Counted from the first letter of the stretch, positions 15,968 to 25,303 are shown. The stretch is 64,000 nucleotides of DNA from Streptomyces sp. CB01881 (GCF_002953255.1 NZ_CP026498.1:80728-144727); one strand, 5' to 3'. The notes: generated from the sequence alone by a model not told the origin. Translations and numbers: made by a program.

Positions 15968-16528
15968 ATGCGTAGGCTCCTCGCAGGCATGGCGGTCCTG
16001 ACCGCCGCGACGGTGTTCGCGGCCCCGGCCGCCTCGGCGGCGGCCGGGCCGAAGGCGGAGCTGCGGGGGTGGGCGCGGCTCGACACGACCGGCCCCGCCC
16101 CCAAGGACGACCGGCTCACCCTCGCCGTCGACGCCCGCTCCCGGCACCGGCCCGGCAGCACCACGGGCTCGACCGAGGCACGGGGGCACGCCACGATCCG
16201 GCACGAGTTCCCCGAGGGGGGCGTCGTGAACGCCGAGATCGACGTCGACTGCCTGATCACCACGGGCTCCACCACGGCCCTCACCGGGACGGTCTCGTCA
16301 CTGACCATCACCATGCCGGGCCAGTCCCGGCCGGGGCCGGCGGCGGCCTGGCATCCCGAGACCGCCTTCAGCTTCTACACCGACGACAGCGGCCACCGCC
16401 GGGTCGGCTGGCGCATCCCGCGCTACGACGACCCGACCGCCCCGCCCGCCGCTGCCAGGTGCGAGGTGCCCGTCCGGGAGGACGCGGACTTCTACCTGGT
16501 CGAAGGCGGCTTCACCCGGCGGCGGTGA
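15968..16528 (+). CDS. Secreted hypothetical protein
   Basis: A 186-residue protein starting at the ATG at 15968 (AAAGAGG upstream). A Sec signal peptide, MRRLLAGMAVLTAATVFAAP with cleavage after ASA, is clear. The mature domain has many beta-strand-like segments (GWARLDTTGPAPKDDRLTLA, GGVVNAEIDVDCLITTGSTT, ALTGTVSSLTITMPGQ) and two Cys that could form a disulfide. I do not recognise a named family, though similar small exported proteins are common in streptomycetes. It is convergent with the AIM24 operon. Confidence 0.7.
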   Translation: MRRLLAGMAVLTAATVFAAPAASAAAGPKAELRGWARLDTTGPAPKDDRLTLAVDARSRHRPGSTTGSTEARGHATIRHEFPEGGVVNAEIDVDCLITTGSTTALTGTVSSLTITMPGQSRPGPAAAWHPETAFSFYTDDSGHRRVGWRIPRYDDPTAPPAAARCEVPVREDADFYLVEGGFTRRR

Positions 16529-16555
16529 CCGCGCACGGCACCGCTCCTGCGGGGG

Positions 16556-17272
16556 TCAGCGCAGCGGCACGCGCTGCGGCGGCAGCAGCTCGCTGGGCTG
16601 GACGATGACGAAGCCGTCACCGGTGAAGGACAGCTCCCACCCCTCGGTCGCGGTGCCGCGCCGGCGCCAGGCCTCCGTGTTGGCGCTCTGCGCCTGGAGC
16701 TGCACCTCCAGCGCCGACGACCAGCCGACCACGGCGTCCGCGTCCGCGTAGACGTACTCGCCCGCCCGGACCGGCATCACCAGCGGCCGGCCGGAGGTCA
16801 TCACCACCACCGTGCCGCGGCCGGACAGTTCCAGGCTGCGACTGCCGACGCCGGAGATCCGCTCGCCGCCCTCGATCCCGACCGCCTGCCACGCGATGCC
16901 GGCGTCGAGGGCGAGGACGTAGTTGCTGGTGATGGTCAGCCGGTCGCGCTGCAGCTCCAGGATGTGCAGGTGCTGGGCGAGGTTGGCCAGGTAGACCGTG
17001 CCGGTGCCGGTGCAGCGCATCAGGTCCAGGGCGGCGGGCTGCGCCGCGCCGGGGCCACCCTGCCACCCGCCGTGGCCGGCCTGCTGGTTGCGCTGGCTGC
17101 GGGGCGGCCTCCAGGCGGTGAACCGGACCCGGCCGGTGTGCGCCACCATCGCGCCGGTACGCGCCAGCACCTCGGCCCGCCCGTCCAGCGCGACCCGCAG
17201 CAGCTGCGGGTTCTGCAGGGCGAAGCGCTCGTCGCCGACGAGGGCGGTGTGGTCGAGAAGGGGACTCTGCAC
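16556..17272 (-). CDS. AIM24 family protein (third gene of cluster)
   Basis: A 238-residue protein with a GTG start at 17272. It is an all-beta AIM24/DUF124 domain: ALDGRAEVLARTGAMVAHTG, then a Gly-rich loop (about residues 62-80), TGTVYLANLAQHLHILEL, YVLALDAGIAW, VVVMTSGRPLVMPV and a C-terminal GDGFVIVQPSE. The fold is related to mitochondrial AIM24 and TerD-associated proteins; the biochemical role is unknown. It lies 30 bases downstream of another AIM24 gene in a three-gene operon led by a TerD-AIM24 fusion. Confidence 0.85.
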   Translation of the reverse strand: MQSPLLDHTALVGDERFALQNPQLLRVALDGRAEVLARTGAMVAHTGRVRFTAWRPPRSQRNQQAGHGGWQGGPGAAQPAALDLMRCTGTGTVYLANLAQHLHILELQRDRLTITSNYVLALDAGIAWQAVGIEGGERISGVGSRSLELSGRGTVVVMTSGRPLVMPVRAGEYVYADADAVVGWSSALEVQLQAQSANTEAWRRRGTATEGWELSFTGDGFVIVQPSELLPPQRVPLR

Positions 17273-17302
17273 GGTGCTCGTTGCTCCTCAGCTGCGGGCT
17301 GT

Positions 17303-17995
17303 TCAGCCGCGGATCTTGAGTCGGCCGGACGTGTCCTCGCTGGGCTGGACGACGACGAACCCCGAGCCCCTGAAGCCCAGTTGCACCGCCTCGCCGCTGC
17401 CCCGGCCGATCAGCGCGCCGACCTTGAGGGTCCGCCGGGTCCTGATCTCCAGCCCCGTCGTCCAGGCGACCAGCGCGTCCGGGTCGACGTAGGTCTCGGC
17501 CTCGGCGCAGTCCAGCACCACCGGGACGCCCCGGGAGGTGACCGACACCCAGCCGCTGCCGCTCACCGTCACGTTGTAGAGGCCGGTGCCGGCCAGCAGC
17601 GCCGGCCCCTTCACCTTCTCGACGGTGCAGCCCAGCGAGGCGTCCAGGGCCAGCAGGTGCGAGCCGTTGACCGACAGCGACTCGTCGTCGAGCTGGAGGT
17701 TGAGCACGTCCGCGCCGAAGTCGGCCAGGTAGAGCGTGCCGTCCCCGAACCAGCGCAGCAGCGGGCTGCGCTCGCCCGACGCCCACTCGCCCAGCGTGCG
17801 GCGGAACGACTGCGACACCGGCTCGTACTGGAGGAAGCCGTCGTAGGCCACCATCGCGCCCGCCTTGGCGAGCACGTCCTGTCCGCTCGTCACGGCGACC
17901 CTGCACATCGCACCGCCGTGGTTGGCCATCCGGGCCGTGGCCGGTGCGGCCGTGCAGCCCTCCAGGTACGTGCCCGACAGCAGCTGCCGCTCCAT
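17303..17995 (-). CDS. AIM24 family protein (second gene of cluster)
   Basis: A 230-residue protein with an ATG start at 17995 behind AAGGAGGTCGGGA. AIM24 landmarks are VTSGQDVLAKAGAMVAYDGF, GTLYLADFGADVLNLQL, HLLALDASLGCTVEKV, VTSRGVPVVLDCAEAETYVD and the C-terminal GSGFVVVQPSE. It resembles the flanking paralogue but lacks its Gly-rich insertion. It is 34 bases downstream of the TerD-AIM24 fusion gene and probably translated from the same transcript. Paralogue multiplication within one operon suggests the products assemble with one another. Confidence 0.85.
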   Translation of the reverse strand: MERQLLSGTYLEGCTAAPATARMANHGGAMCRVAVTSGQDVLAKAGAMVAYDGFLQYEPVSQSFRRTLGEWASGERSPLLRWFGDGTLYLADFGADVLNLQLDDESLSVNGSHLLALDASLGCTVEKVKGPALLAGTGLYNVTVSGSGWVSVTSRGVPVVLDCAEAETYVDPDALVAWTTGLEIRTRRTLKVGALIGRGSGEAVQLGFRGSGFVVVQPSEDTSGRLKIRG

Positions 17996-18029
17996 TCCCG
18001 ACCTCCTTGCCCGGGGCTCTCTGCCCGGC

Positions 18030-19421
18030 TCACACCTCGAACGGCTGGACCACGATGAAGTTGCCCGGCCCGCCCCTGAACTGAAGGCTGTACGACTCCG
18101 CGGCGTGCCCCGCGTAGGCGGAGCGCCGGATCCGCACCGGCGCCGTGGTGATCACCTGCGCTCCGCGCGACCAGGCGACCAGTGCGTGGACGTCGGCGTA
18201 CGTCTCCGGCCCGGGGGTGACCGGAAGCACCACCGGGATGCCGTTGGTCTTCACCACGACCGTGCCGTGACCGCTGAACTGGAGCGTGTAGAAGCCCCCG
18301 TTCGGCAGGCCCTCGCCCTCGATCCGGCGGACCTCGTGCTCCAGGTGCGCGTCGAAGGCGAGCACCCGGTCGGAGCTGACACAGATCGCGTCGCCCTCCA
18401 GCCGCACCGTGTGGAGGTGGCTCGCCTCGTCGGCCAGGAACACCTGGCCCTCGCCGGTCACCCGCATCAGCTTCAGCGTCTGCCCGGTGAGGTTGCCCGT
18501 CAGCCTGCGCAGCACCCCGGAGCTCTCGTGGGCGAACTCGGCCCGGCCCTGGTAGGCCACCATGCTGCCGTGCAGGGCGAGGACGTCCTGCCCCTTGGTG
18601 AGGGTGTAGCGGACGAGGTGGTCGTTCTGCTGCACCCAGCCGGTCTGCTCGGGGACCTCGGCGTACTTCACCAGGCTGATCCGGACTCCCGGCCGCGCGG
18701 GCGGCTCCGGCGGCACGGCTGGCGGGGTCGGGGGCGGCGGGGGCGGCAGCCGGACGGCCGCTGCCTCACCGGCGGGCACCGGCACGACGGGCACCTGAAC
18801 GGTGGGCGCCGGCACGACGGGCACCCGGACGGTCGGCGCCGGCACGACGGAGGGCTGAGCCGCCGAGGCCGGGGCCGCCTCCGGCTCGTCCTCGATCGCC
18901 TCGCCGCCGAAGTTCTCCAGCAGCGCCCGCAGGCCTCCGTCGAAGCCCTGTCCGACCGGGGTGAAACGCCACTCCCCGTTCCGCCGGTAGACGTCCGCCA
19001 GCATCACCGCACGCTCGGTGCTGAACTCCGCTCCGGTGAACGAGTAGCGGCCGACCTCCACGCCGTCCGCGACCAGCCGGACGTACCCGGAGGCGACCTG
19101 CGCCATGCGGCCGTCGCCGTCGATGGTCGCGGTCAGGCTCAGCCGGTGGATGGCCGGCGGGACGTCCGGCAGCACCACCCGGAACGCCTCGGTGTCACCG
19201 GACTGCGCGCCCAGCAGGCGGATCGAGCCCTCGGGACTGGCGGGCTGGTTGAAGAAGACGAAGTAGCGGTCGTCGCTGAGCCGTTCCTCGGCGTCCAGCC
19301 CGAAGCAGCTGATGTCGAACACCAGGCCCGGCGCGCTCAGGTACACCCCGAGATAGAGGTCGGTCCCCGGTGTCAGATCGGCTATGCGCACGCGCGAGGC
19401 CTTGACGAGTTCCCTGGTCAT
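18030..19421 (-). CDS. TerD-AIM24 fusion protein
   Basis: A 463-residue protein, ATG at 19421. Residues about 1-185 form a TerD domain (VFDISCFGLDAEERLSDDRYFVFFNQ, GSIRLLGAQSGDTEAFRVVL, GEWRFTPVGQGFDGGLRALLENFGGEA), a calcium-binding fold of tellurite and stress systems. Residues about 186-250 are a Pro/Val-rich linker with repeated VPVVPAPTV. Residues about 255-463 form an AIM24 domain (TKGQDVLALHGSMVAYQGRA, GQVFLADEASHLHTVRL, FRGGPGNFIVVQPFE). It leads an operon with two more AIM24 genes. TerD domains in conventional Ter loci often carry acidic Ca-binding residues; several seem replaced here. Confidence 0.87.
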   Translation of the reverse strand: MTRELVKASRVRIADLTPGTDLYLGVYLSAPGLVFDISCFGLDAEERLSDDRYFVFFNQPASPEGSIRLLGAQSGDTEAFRVVLPDVPPAIHRLSLTATIDGDGRMAQVASGYVRLVADGVEVGRYSFTGAEFSTERAVMLADVYRRNGEWRFTPVGQGFDGGLRALLENFGGEAIEDEPEAAPASAAQPSVVPAPTVRVPVVPAPTVQVPVVPVPAGEAAAVRLPPPPPPTPPAVPPEPPARPGVRISLVKYAEVPEQTGWVQQNDHLVRYTLTKGQDVLALHGSMVAYQGRAEFAHESSGVLRRLTGNLTGQTLKLMRVTGEGQVFLADEASHLHTVRLEGDAICVSSDRVLAFDAHLEHEVRRIEGEGLPNGGFYTLQFSGHGTVVVKTNGIPVVLPVTPGPETYADVHALVAWSRGAQVITTAPVRIRRSAYAGHAAESYSLQFRGGPGNFIVVQPFEV

Positions 19422-19579
19422 AGCGCCGAACCGGCCCTCCCCCTGGCTGTAACGGGCGTGGTCCTGGCGACCTTACCCCACCCCGTTCGGGCGAACCAGG
19501 AAGGCGGCCGGTTGCCGTTGACCAGGCGTTCCGGTGTGTCCGGTGCCCGCAGCCGGTCCGGCCGCGGAAGGCTGACGGG

Positions 19580-19855
19580 ATGACGCACGCGATCCTGCAC
19601 GCCCTGTCGATCACCGGCTCGATGACCTGGGAGATCACCTGGGCCCTGATTCTGGGCTTCGTCCTGTCGGCCGGTGTCCAGGCCGTGGCGCGCAGGTCCA
19701 CGATCGTCTCGGTGCTCGGCGACGACCACCCCCGGACACTCGCCCTGGCCGCCGCCCTGGTGATCCGGTTCCTGCGCACCGGCGGCCGCGCCATGCTCCG
19801 GATGATGGGCGGTTCTCCCGGCTCCCAGCACGAGGACCCCGACCCCCGGCCCTGA
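19580..19855 (+). pseudogene. DUF318 (ArsP_1-type) permease reduced by an internal deletion
   Basis: An open frame of 91 codons. The first half (SMTWEITWALILGFVLSAGVQ, then STIVSVLGDDHPRTLALAA) is the N-terminus of YraQ/ArsP-type permeases. The second half (LAAALVIRFLRTGGRAMLRMMGGS) matches, from memory of actinobacterial homologues, their extreme C-terminus. Those proteins are about 350 residues long, so most transmembrane helices are missing while the frame is kept. The junction lies in a Leu-Ala-Leu-Ala-Ala stretch (19739-19756) that occurs in both parts of the intact family, suggesting recombination between short direct repeats. Unlikely to transport anything; a short peptide may still be made. 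Confidence 0.7.
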
Positions 19856-20011
19856 CCCGGCCCTGCCCCCCGGCCCTGAGCCGGTCCTGCCCCCGGCGCG
19901 CCTCCACGCGGCGTCCGGCGACGCTCCCGGGCGGTTCGTGCCGTCACCGGGGGCGGAGGCGGCGAGGTCGTACGGGCACCCGGGCGGCGCCCGTACGACG
20001 TCGGTACGAGG

Positions 20012-20491
20012 TCACTCGAAGCCCAGCGGCCCGATGCCGAGGTCCTCGCGCATCAGGCCGCGCATCCGGGCCATGGCGGTGCGGCGCTGGGCGATCAGCG
20101 GCGCGTCCTCGACGGAGCCCACGACCACCCCGCGGGCGTAGGCATCACGGAGCCGGCGCAGGCTGAGGAAGGCCTCGTTGCCCGCCGTGACGACCGGCGT
20201 CGGCCCGACGAGCCAGAGGCGCTCGCTCGCCGTGTAGAGGCCGGTGCCGCGAAACGCCTCCCGGACCGCCGCGTCGCGGGCCGCCTCGGAGCGGTGGTCA
20301 CCGAGGGCCACGGCCCGGATCTCCTCACCCGCCGCCTTGAGCGCGGAGACGAACTCCGTGTACGCCTCGCGCCGCACGTCCAGCGCGTGCCGGGCCTGCT
20401 CGCGCCGCCAGCGGGTGCGGTCGGCGATCAGGGTGGCGGCGATTCCGATACCGGCACCGGTGAGCGTGGAGAGCAGGGGCATCCAGTCCAT
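20012..20491 (-). CDS. Hypothetical protein with N-terminal membrane anchor
   Basis: A 159-residue protein, ATG at 20491. The first 20 residues (MDWMPLLSTLTGAGIGIAAT) form a membrane anchor, followed by DRTRWRREQARHALDVRREAYTEF, a helical cytoplasmic pattern repeatedly seen in small actinobacterial proteins of unknown function. The rest is predicted mostly alpha-helical with many Arg and Glu. It follows the GH1 gene on the same strand after an 80-base gap. No function can be assigned. Confidence 0.7.
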   Translation of the reverse strand: MDWMPLLSTLTGAGIGIAATLIADRTRWRREQARHALDVRREAYTEFVSALKAAGEEIRAVALGDHRSEAARDAAVREAFRGTGLYTASERLWLVGPTPVVTAGNEAFLSLRRLRDAYARGVVVGSVEDAPLIAQRRTAMARMRGLMREDLGIGPLGFE

Positions 20492-20571
20492 GCGCCGCAG
20501 CCTGGCCAACCGGGCCGGGCCCGCGCCAGTGGATTTTCGGCTCTCCTCCGGCCGGGCCGCGCGCCGGGCGC

Positions 20572-21993
20572 TCAGACCGGGGGCCGGAGCGTGCCCGAGC
20601 GGACGACCTCGGCGTACCAGCGGGCGCTGTCCTTGGGGGTGCGCCGCTGGGAGGCGAAGTCGACGTGGACGATGCCGAACCGCTTGCCGTAGCCGTACGC
20701 CCATTCGAAGTTGTCGAGGAGGGACCAGAGGAAGTAGCCCCGCACGGGCGCGCCGGCGGCGATCGCACGGTGGACGGCGGTGAGGTGGGCCTGCAGGTAG
20801 GCGATCCGCTCGGGGTCGTGGACGGCGCCCGACGGGTCGCTGTAGTCGTCGTAGGCGGCGCCGTTCTCGGTGACGAGCAGGGGCAGGCCGGGCAGTTCGT
20901 CGCGCAGCCGGGTGAGCAGTTCGTACAGGCCGTCGGCGTCCACCGGCCAGCCCATCGCCGTGCGTTCGCCCTCGGCGGGCAGGAAGCGGATGCCCTGGTC
21001 GGCCGGCCAGGCGGAGCGTTCGCCGCCGCCGTGGCCGTCCTGGCGGGGGGCCTGGCCGGCCGGGCCGTCGGCGGCGACCACGGTCGGGGTGTAGTAGTTG
21101 ATGCCGAGGGAGTCCAGCGGGCGGGAGATCTCGGCGAGGTCGCCGTCCCGGACGAAGGACCAGTCGGTGACGTGCGCGGTGTCGGCGAGCACGTCGGCCG
21201 GGTACCGGCCGTGGAAGACCGGGTCGAGGAAGATCCGGTTGGCCAGGCCGTCGATCCGCCGGGCCGCCTCCCGGTCGGCCGGGCCCTCGGTGAGCGGGCG
21301 GACGGCGGCCAGGTTGAGGGTGAGCGAAACCCTTGCCGTGGCGGGGAGTTCGGCCCGCAGGGCGCCGACGGCCAGGCCGTGGGCGAGCAGCAGGTGGTGG
21401 TGGGCGGCGAGGGCCGCGGCCGGGTCGGAGCGGCCGGGGGCGTGGACGCCGCTGCCGTAGCCGAGGAAGGCGCTGCACCAGGGCTCGTTGAGCGTCGTCC
21501 AGGTGGAGATGCGGTCACCCAGGCGGCCGGCGGCCAGCGTGGCGTACTCGGCGAAGCGGTCGGCGGTGGCCCGGTCCGTCCAGCCGCCAGCGTCCTCCAA
21601 CTCCTGCGGGAGGTCCCAGTGGTAGAGCGTCGCGACCGGAGCGATGCCGTGTGCGAGCAGCTCGTCCACCAGCCGGTCGTAGAAGTCGAGGCCGGCCTTG
21701 TTGGCCGGACCGCTGCCCCCGGGCCGGATGCGCGGCCAGGAGAGCGAGAACCGGTAGGCGGGCAGGCCGAGTTCGGCCATCAGCGCGACGTCGTCGCGGT
21801 AGCGGTGGTAGTGATCGGTCGCGATGTCACCGGTGTCACCGTTGCGCACCCTTCCGGGCGTCCGGCTGAAGGTGTCCCAGATGGACGGGGTCCGGCCGTC
21901 CTCGTCGGCCGCGCCCTCGATCTGGTACGCGGCGGTGGCCGCGCCCCAGAGGAAGTCGGCGGGGAACGCGAGGGGCGGGGCTTGGTCGGTCAT
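20572..21993 (-). CDS. GH1 beta-glucosidase
   Basis: A 473-residue enzyme starting at the ATG at 21993 ([20 protein letters not shown]) behind GGAAGG. GH1 signatures: the N-terminal [15 protein letters not shown], the acid/base motif TLNEPW and the nucleophile motif LVTENGAAY. No signal peptide, so it cleaves imported oligosaccharides in the cytoplasm. It closes an operon with an ABC sugar importer. The operator-like palindromes before the binding-protein gene, also found before the GH16 glucanase, suggest that it hydrolyses laminari- or cello-oligosaccharides released from beta-glucan. Confidence 0.92.
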   Translation of the reverse strand: MTDQAPPLAFPADFLWGAATAAYQIEGAADEDGRTPSIWDTFSRTPGRVRNGDTGDIATDHYHRYRDDVALMAELGLPAYRFSLSWPRIRPGGSGPANKAGLDFYDRLVDELLAHGIAPVATLYHWDLPQELEDAGGWTDRATADRFAEYATLAAGRLGDRISTWTTLNEPWCSAFLGYGSGVHAPGRSDPAAALAAHHHLLLAHGLAVGALRAELPATARVSLTLNLAAVRPLTEGPADREAARRIDGLANRIFLDPVFHGRYPADVLADTAHVTDWSFVRDGDLAEISRPLDSLGINYYTPTVVAADGPAGQAPRQDGHGGGERSAWPADQGIRFLPAEGERTAMGWPVDADGLYELLTRLRDELPGLPLLVTENGAAYDDYSDPSGAVHDPERIAYLQAHLTAVHRAIAAGAPVRGYFLWSLLDNFEWAYGYGKRFGIVHVDFASQRRTPKDSARWYAEVVRSGTLRPPV

Positions 21994-22003
21994 GTCGCCT
22001 TCC

Positions 22004-22104
22004 GGGGTCGCGGGTTCGCGGCTGCGGGTCGTCATTACTGGTTCGCGGTTGGTGGTTCGGGGGCGCTGATTCACGGCCGCTCGCTTGGGGTCGCGGGTTC
22101 GCGG
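22004..22104. repeat. 18-base direct repeat between ABC permease and GH1 genes
   Basis: GGGGTCGCGGGTTCGCGG occurs at 22004-22021 and again at 22087-22104. The 60 bases between are rich in related GGTTCGCGG words. It lies in the 139-base gap inside the operon and may be slippage or a transcript-processing element. Confidence 0.6.
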
Positions 22105-22132
22105 TTACTGGCTTGGGGGGCGGACGCGGGCT

Positions 22133-23032
22133 TCAGCCCTTGACGGCGCCCTGCATGATGCCGCCGACGATCTGGCGGCCCAGCAGGCCGAAGACGAGCA
22201 GCACGGGGAGCGTGCCGATCAGGGTGCCGGCCAGGACGATCGACTGGTCGGGTACGTACCCCTGGCCGAGCGACTTCAACGCCACCTGCACGGTCGGGTT
22301 CTGGGAGCTGAGGGCGACGACCGGCCAGAAGAAGTCGTTCCAGGTGGCCATGAAGGTCAGCATGCCCAGCACCGCCATACCGGGCCGGGCCACCGGCAGC
22401 ACGATCGAGCGGAAGATCCGCAGCAGCGAGGCGCCGTCGACGCGCCCGGCCTCGACGAGCTCGTCCGGCAGCGCCTGGACCAGGTACTGCCGCATGAAGA
22501 ACACCCCGAAGGCCGAGACCAGCGAGGGCAGGATCACCGAGGACAGGGTGTTCTGCAGGTCGAGCCGGACGATCAGCATGAAGAGCGGGATCACGCCGAG
22601 CTGCGGCGGGATCATCATCGTGGCGACGGTGACGCCCAGCAGCAGCCCGCGGCCGCGGAACCGCAGCTTGGCGAAGGCGAAGCCGGCCAGTGTGGAGGAG
22701 AGCACCACCCCGGCCGTGACGGTGGCCGAGACGATCAGCGAGTTCAGCAGCGCCTCGCCGATCGCGGCCTGCCGGAGGGCCTCGCCGATGTTGTGCAGCA
22801 GGTTCGGTCCGGGGGTCAACGCCGGTGTGGCCGAGCTGAGTTCGGCGTTCGACCGGCTGGCGGCCACCAGCGTCCAGTAGAACGGGAAGGCGAACACCAC
22901 GGTCGCGGCGATCAGCACCGCGTAGGCGAGCGGGCCGCCGTGCAGCGGCGAACGGGGGGCCGGCCGCAGCCGGGAGGCGGACCGCGGGCGGAGGGCCGGC
23001 CGCAGTCGGGAGGTCGGTCGCAGGAGCGTCAC
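22133..23032 (-). CDS. Carbohydrate ABC transporter permease (MalG type)
   Basis: A 299-residue inner-membrane protein with a GTG start at 23032, four bases past the stop of the first permease, suggesting translational coupling. Six hydrophobic segments follow a basic N-terminus of Arg/Pro repeats (LRPALRPRSASRLRPAPRS). The EAA loop LVEAGRVDGASLLRIFRSIVLP contacts the ATPase. No ATPase gene is in this operon; streptomycete sugar importers of this class share the distant MsiK ATPase. Probably imports beta-glucan oligosaccharides. Confidence 0.9.
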   Translation of the reverse strand: MTLLRPTSRLRPALRPRSASRLRPAPRSPLHGGPLAYAVLIAATVVFAFPFYWTLVAASRSNAELSSATPALTPGPNLLHNIGEALRQAAIGEALLNSLIVSATVTAGVVLSSTLAGFAFAKLRFRGRGLLLGVTVATMMIPPQLGVIPLFMLIVRLDLQNTLSSVILPSLVSAFGVFFMRQYLVQALPDELVEAGRVDGASLLRIFRSIVLPVARPGMAVLGMLTFMATWNDFFWPVVALSSQNPTVQVALKSLGQGYVPDQSIVLAGTLIGTLPVLLVFGLLGRQIVGGIMQGAVKG

Positions 23033-23036
23033 GGGA

Positions 23037-23978
23037 TCACCGGTCCGTACGGTTGCGCCGGGCGGCGACGGCCGCGTTCAGCAGGGCGAGTACGACGATC
23101 AGCAGGAACATCACCCAGGCGACGGCGGCCGCCCGGCCCAGGTGGAAGAAGCTCCAGCCCTGCTCGTACAGGTAGAGGCCGAGGGTCTGGTACTGGTGGG
23201 AGATCCCGCCGCGGGAGTTGCCCTCGTAGAGCAGCGGTTCGCCGAACAACTGGGTGGCGCCGATGGTGGAGACCACCACGGTGAACACGATCGTCGGGCG
23301 CAGGCCGGGGACGGTGACGTGCCGGAACTGCTGCCACCGGGAGGCGCCGTCCACCGCGGCCGACTCGTACAGCTCACCGGGGATGGCCTGCATGCCGGCC
23401 AGGTAGATCAGCGCGTTGTAGCCGGTCCACCGCCAGGTGACGATCGCCGAGACGCCGAACTGCGAGGCCCAGGTGCCGGCCTGCCAGTCCACCGGGGAGA
23501 GCCCGACCTGGCCGAGCACCCAGTTGATCAGGCCGTAGTCACGCCCGAAGAGCTGGGCGAAGACCAGTGTGGCGGCGGCCACCGAGGTCGCGTACGGCAA
23601 CAGCATCGCCACCCGGAAGAAGGTGCGGCCGCGCAGCCGGTAGTTGAGCAGGTGCGCCAGGCCGAGGGCCATCAGCAGCTGCGGGACGGTGGAGAGCACG
23701 CCGATGGTGAAGGTGTTGCGCAGCGCGTTCCAGAAGAACGGGTCGGCCAGCAGACGGGAGTAGTTCTGCAGGCCCAGCCAGTCCATCCGGTCGGCGCTCT
23801 GCAACTCGACGCGGTGCAGCGAGACGTACGCCGTGTAGAGAAGGGGGAAGAGTCCGAAGGCGGCGAAGAGGCCGAAGAACGGGGCGAGGAAGCCGTACGG
23901 CGCGAGCCGGCCGGCGCGACGGGTGCGGGCCTTCGCCGGCCCGGTGGCGGGCAGGCGGGCGGAGGAGACGGTGGCCAT
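23037..23978 (-). CDS. Sugar ABC transporter permease (MalF type)
   Basis: A 313-residue membrane protein, ATG at 23978 preceded by GGAGGAGACGGTGGCC. Typical entry RLAPYGFLAPFFGLFAAFGLFPLLYTAY, several transmembrane segments, and the EAA loop IPGELYESAAVDGASRWQQFRHVTVPGLRP. It pairs with the permease immediately downstream and the binding protein upstream (38-base gap). Substrate inference is as for the operon: short beta-glucans. Confidence 0.9.
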   Translation of the reverse strand: MATVSSARLPATGPAKARTRRAGRLAPYGFLAPFFGLFAAFGLFPLLYTAYVSLHRVELQSADRMDWLGLQNYSRLLADPFFWNALRNTFTIGVLSTVPQLLMALGLAHLLNYRLRGRTFFRVAMLLPYATSVAAATLVFAQLFGRDYGLINWVLGQVGLSPVDWQAGTWASQFGVSAIVTWRWTGYNALIYLAGMQAIPGELYESAAVDGASRWQQFRHVTVPGLRPTIVFTVVVSTIGATQLFGEPLLYEGNSRGGISHQYQTLGLYLYEQGWSFFHLGRAAAVAWVMFLLIVVLALLNAAVAARRNRTDR

Positions 23979-24016
23979 GGGCGGTGTCTTCGTGGTGGAT
24001 TCGTCGCGACTGTCCG

Positions 24017-25303
24017 TCAGTTCCCAGCAGCCTTGCGGATGTTGTCGATCGCGTGCTTCCAGGCGGCGTCCGGCGCGGTGCCGGTCCGCTCGACCTCGCC
24101 GAGGGCGTCGGTGAAGGCCTTGCCGATCACGCCGTCGTCCACGCCGAGCACCTGGGCCGGCATGGCGGCCGCCGACTCGCTGAAGATCCGGCCGATCGGC
24201 GCGTTGCCGAAGTAGGGGTCGGTCACGTCCTTGATCGCGGCCTGCGCGCCGACGGAGGAGGGGAAGGAGCCCTGCTTGGTGAACAGGGTGGTCTGCTGCT
24301 CCTTGGCGGTCAGCCACTTGATGAGGTCGGCGGCCTCCTTCGGGTGCTTGGCCGTCCTCGGCACGGCCAGGTACGAACCGCCCCAGTTGCCGGTCCGGCC
24401 GGGGCCGGGGGCGACGTCCCAGGTACCCGAACCGGCCTCCCCCGCCTGGCCCTTGATGTAGCCGAGCATCCAGGCGGGGCAGCTCAGGGTGGCGAACCTG
24501 CCGGTGCTGAAGGCCTTGTTCCACTCCGGGCTCCACTGCGGCAGCTTCGCGGAGAGGCCGTCCGCGACGAGCCGGCCGGCGTCGGCCCAGGCGGTCTTCA
24601 CGGCCTGGCTGGTCTCGAAGACCGGCTTTCCGCTCTCGTCGGCGTAGCGGACCTTCTGCTGGCCGACCTCGGCGGTGAACATGCCGGCCGCGCTGTCGGT
24701 CCAGACGTTGCCGGGCACGGCCTTGGCGACGTACTGCCTGCCGAGGTCGAGGTAGCCCTGCCAGGTCGACCAGCGGGCGGCCAGTTCGGTGCGGTCGGTG
24801 GGCAGGCCGGCGGCCTTGAACAGGTCGGTGCGGAAGCAGATCGCCTCCGGCCCGATGTCGGTGCCGGCGCCGAGCACCCGGCCGTCCGCGGTCTTCACGG
24901 CGGCGCCCTTCCACGGCACCAGCTCGTCGTTGACCGCATCGAGGCCGAGGGTCTTCAGGTCGGTGAACTTGTCGGCCTGCTTCTGCAGCACGCTCGCCAC
25001 CCGGCCCACCTCCAGGCCCTGGATGTCCGCGAGGCCGCCGCCACCCGCCAGCTTGGTCTGCAAGGCCTGCCAGTACTGGCCCTCGTCCTGGGTGTCGGTC
25101 TGCTTGACGGTGATGCCGGGGTGCAGCTTCGTGTACTCGTCGTAGAGGCCGCTCTCCTTGAAGCCGAAGGTGCCGAAGAGGTCGACGGTGATGGTCACCT
25201 TGCCGCCGGCGGCGTCGGAGGAGCCGGTGGAGCCGTTGCAGGCGGTGAGCAGGAGGGCGGCGGCGAGGACGGTGCTGCCGAGGGCGGCGGTGGAGCGGCG
25301 CAT
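24017..25303 (-). CDS. Extracellular sugar-binding lipoprotein of ABC transporter
   Basis: A 428-residue protein, ATG at 25303. The lipoprotein signal MRRSTAALGSTVLAAALLLTAC ends with the lipobox LTAC (Cys22). The mature part is a family 1 solute-binding protein (GTFGFKESGLYDEYTKLHPG, AISWAW-like aromatic patches such as NWGGSYLAVP and KHPKEAADLIKWL). First gene of the importer operon, with a leader of about 190 bases after a double LacI-type operator at 25489-25515. Expected to bind oligosaccharides made by the GH16 glucanase. Confidence 0.9.
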   Translation of the reverse strand: MRRSTAALGSTVLAAALLLTACNGSTGSSDAAGGKVTITVDLFGTFGFKESGLYDEYTKLHPGITVKQTDTQDEGQYWQALQTKLAGGGGLADIQGLEVGRVASVLQKQADKFTDLKTLGLDAVNDELVPWKGAAVKTADGRVLGAGTDIGPEAICFRTDLFKAAGLPTDRTELAARWSTWQGYLDLGRQYVAKAVPGNVWTDSAAGMFTAEVGQQKVRYADESGKPVFETSQAVKTAWADAGRLVADGLSAKLPQWSPEWNKAFSTGRFATLSCPAWMLGYIKGQAGEAGSGTWDVAPGPGRTGNWGGSYLAVPRTAKHPKEAADLIKWLTAKEQQTTLFTKQGSFPSSVGAQAAIKDVTDPYFGNAPIGRIFSESAAAMPAQVLGVDDGVIGKAFTDALGEVERTGTAPDAAWKHAIDNIRKAAGN

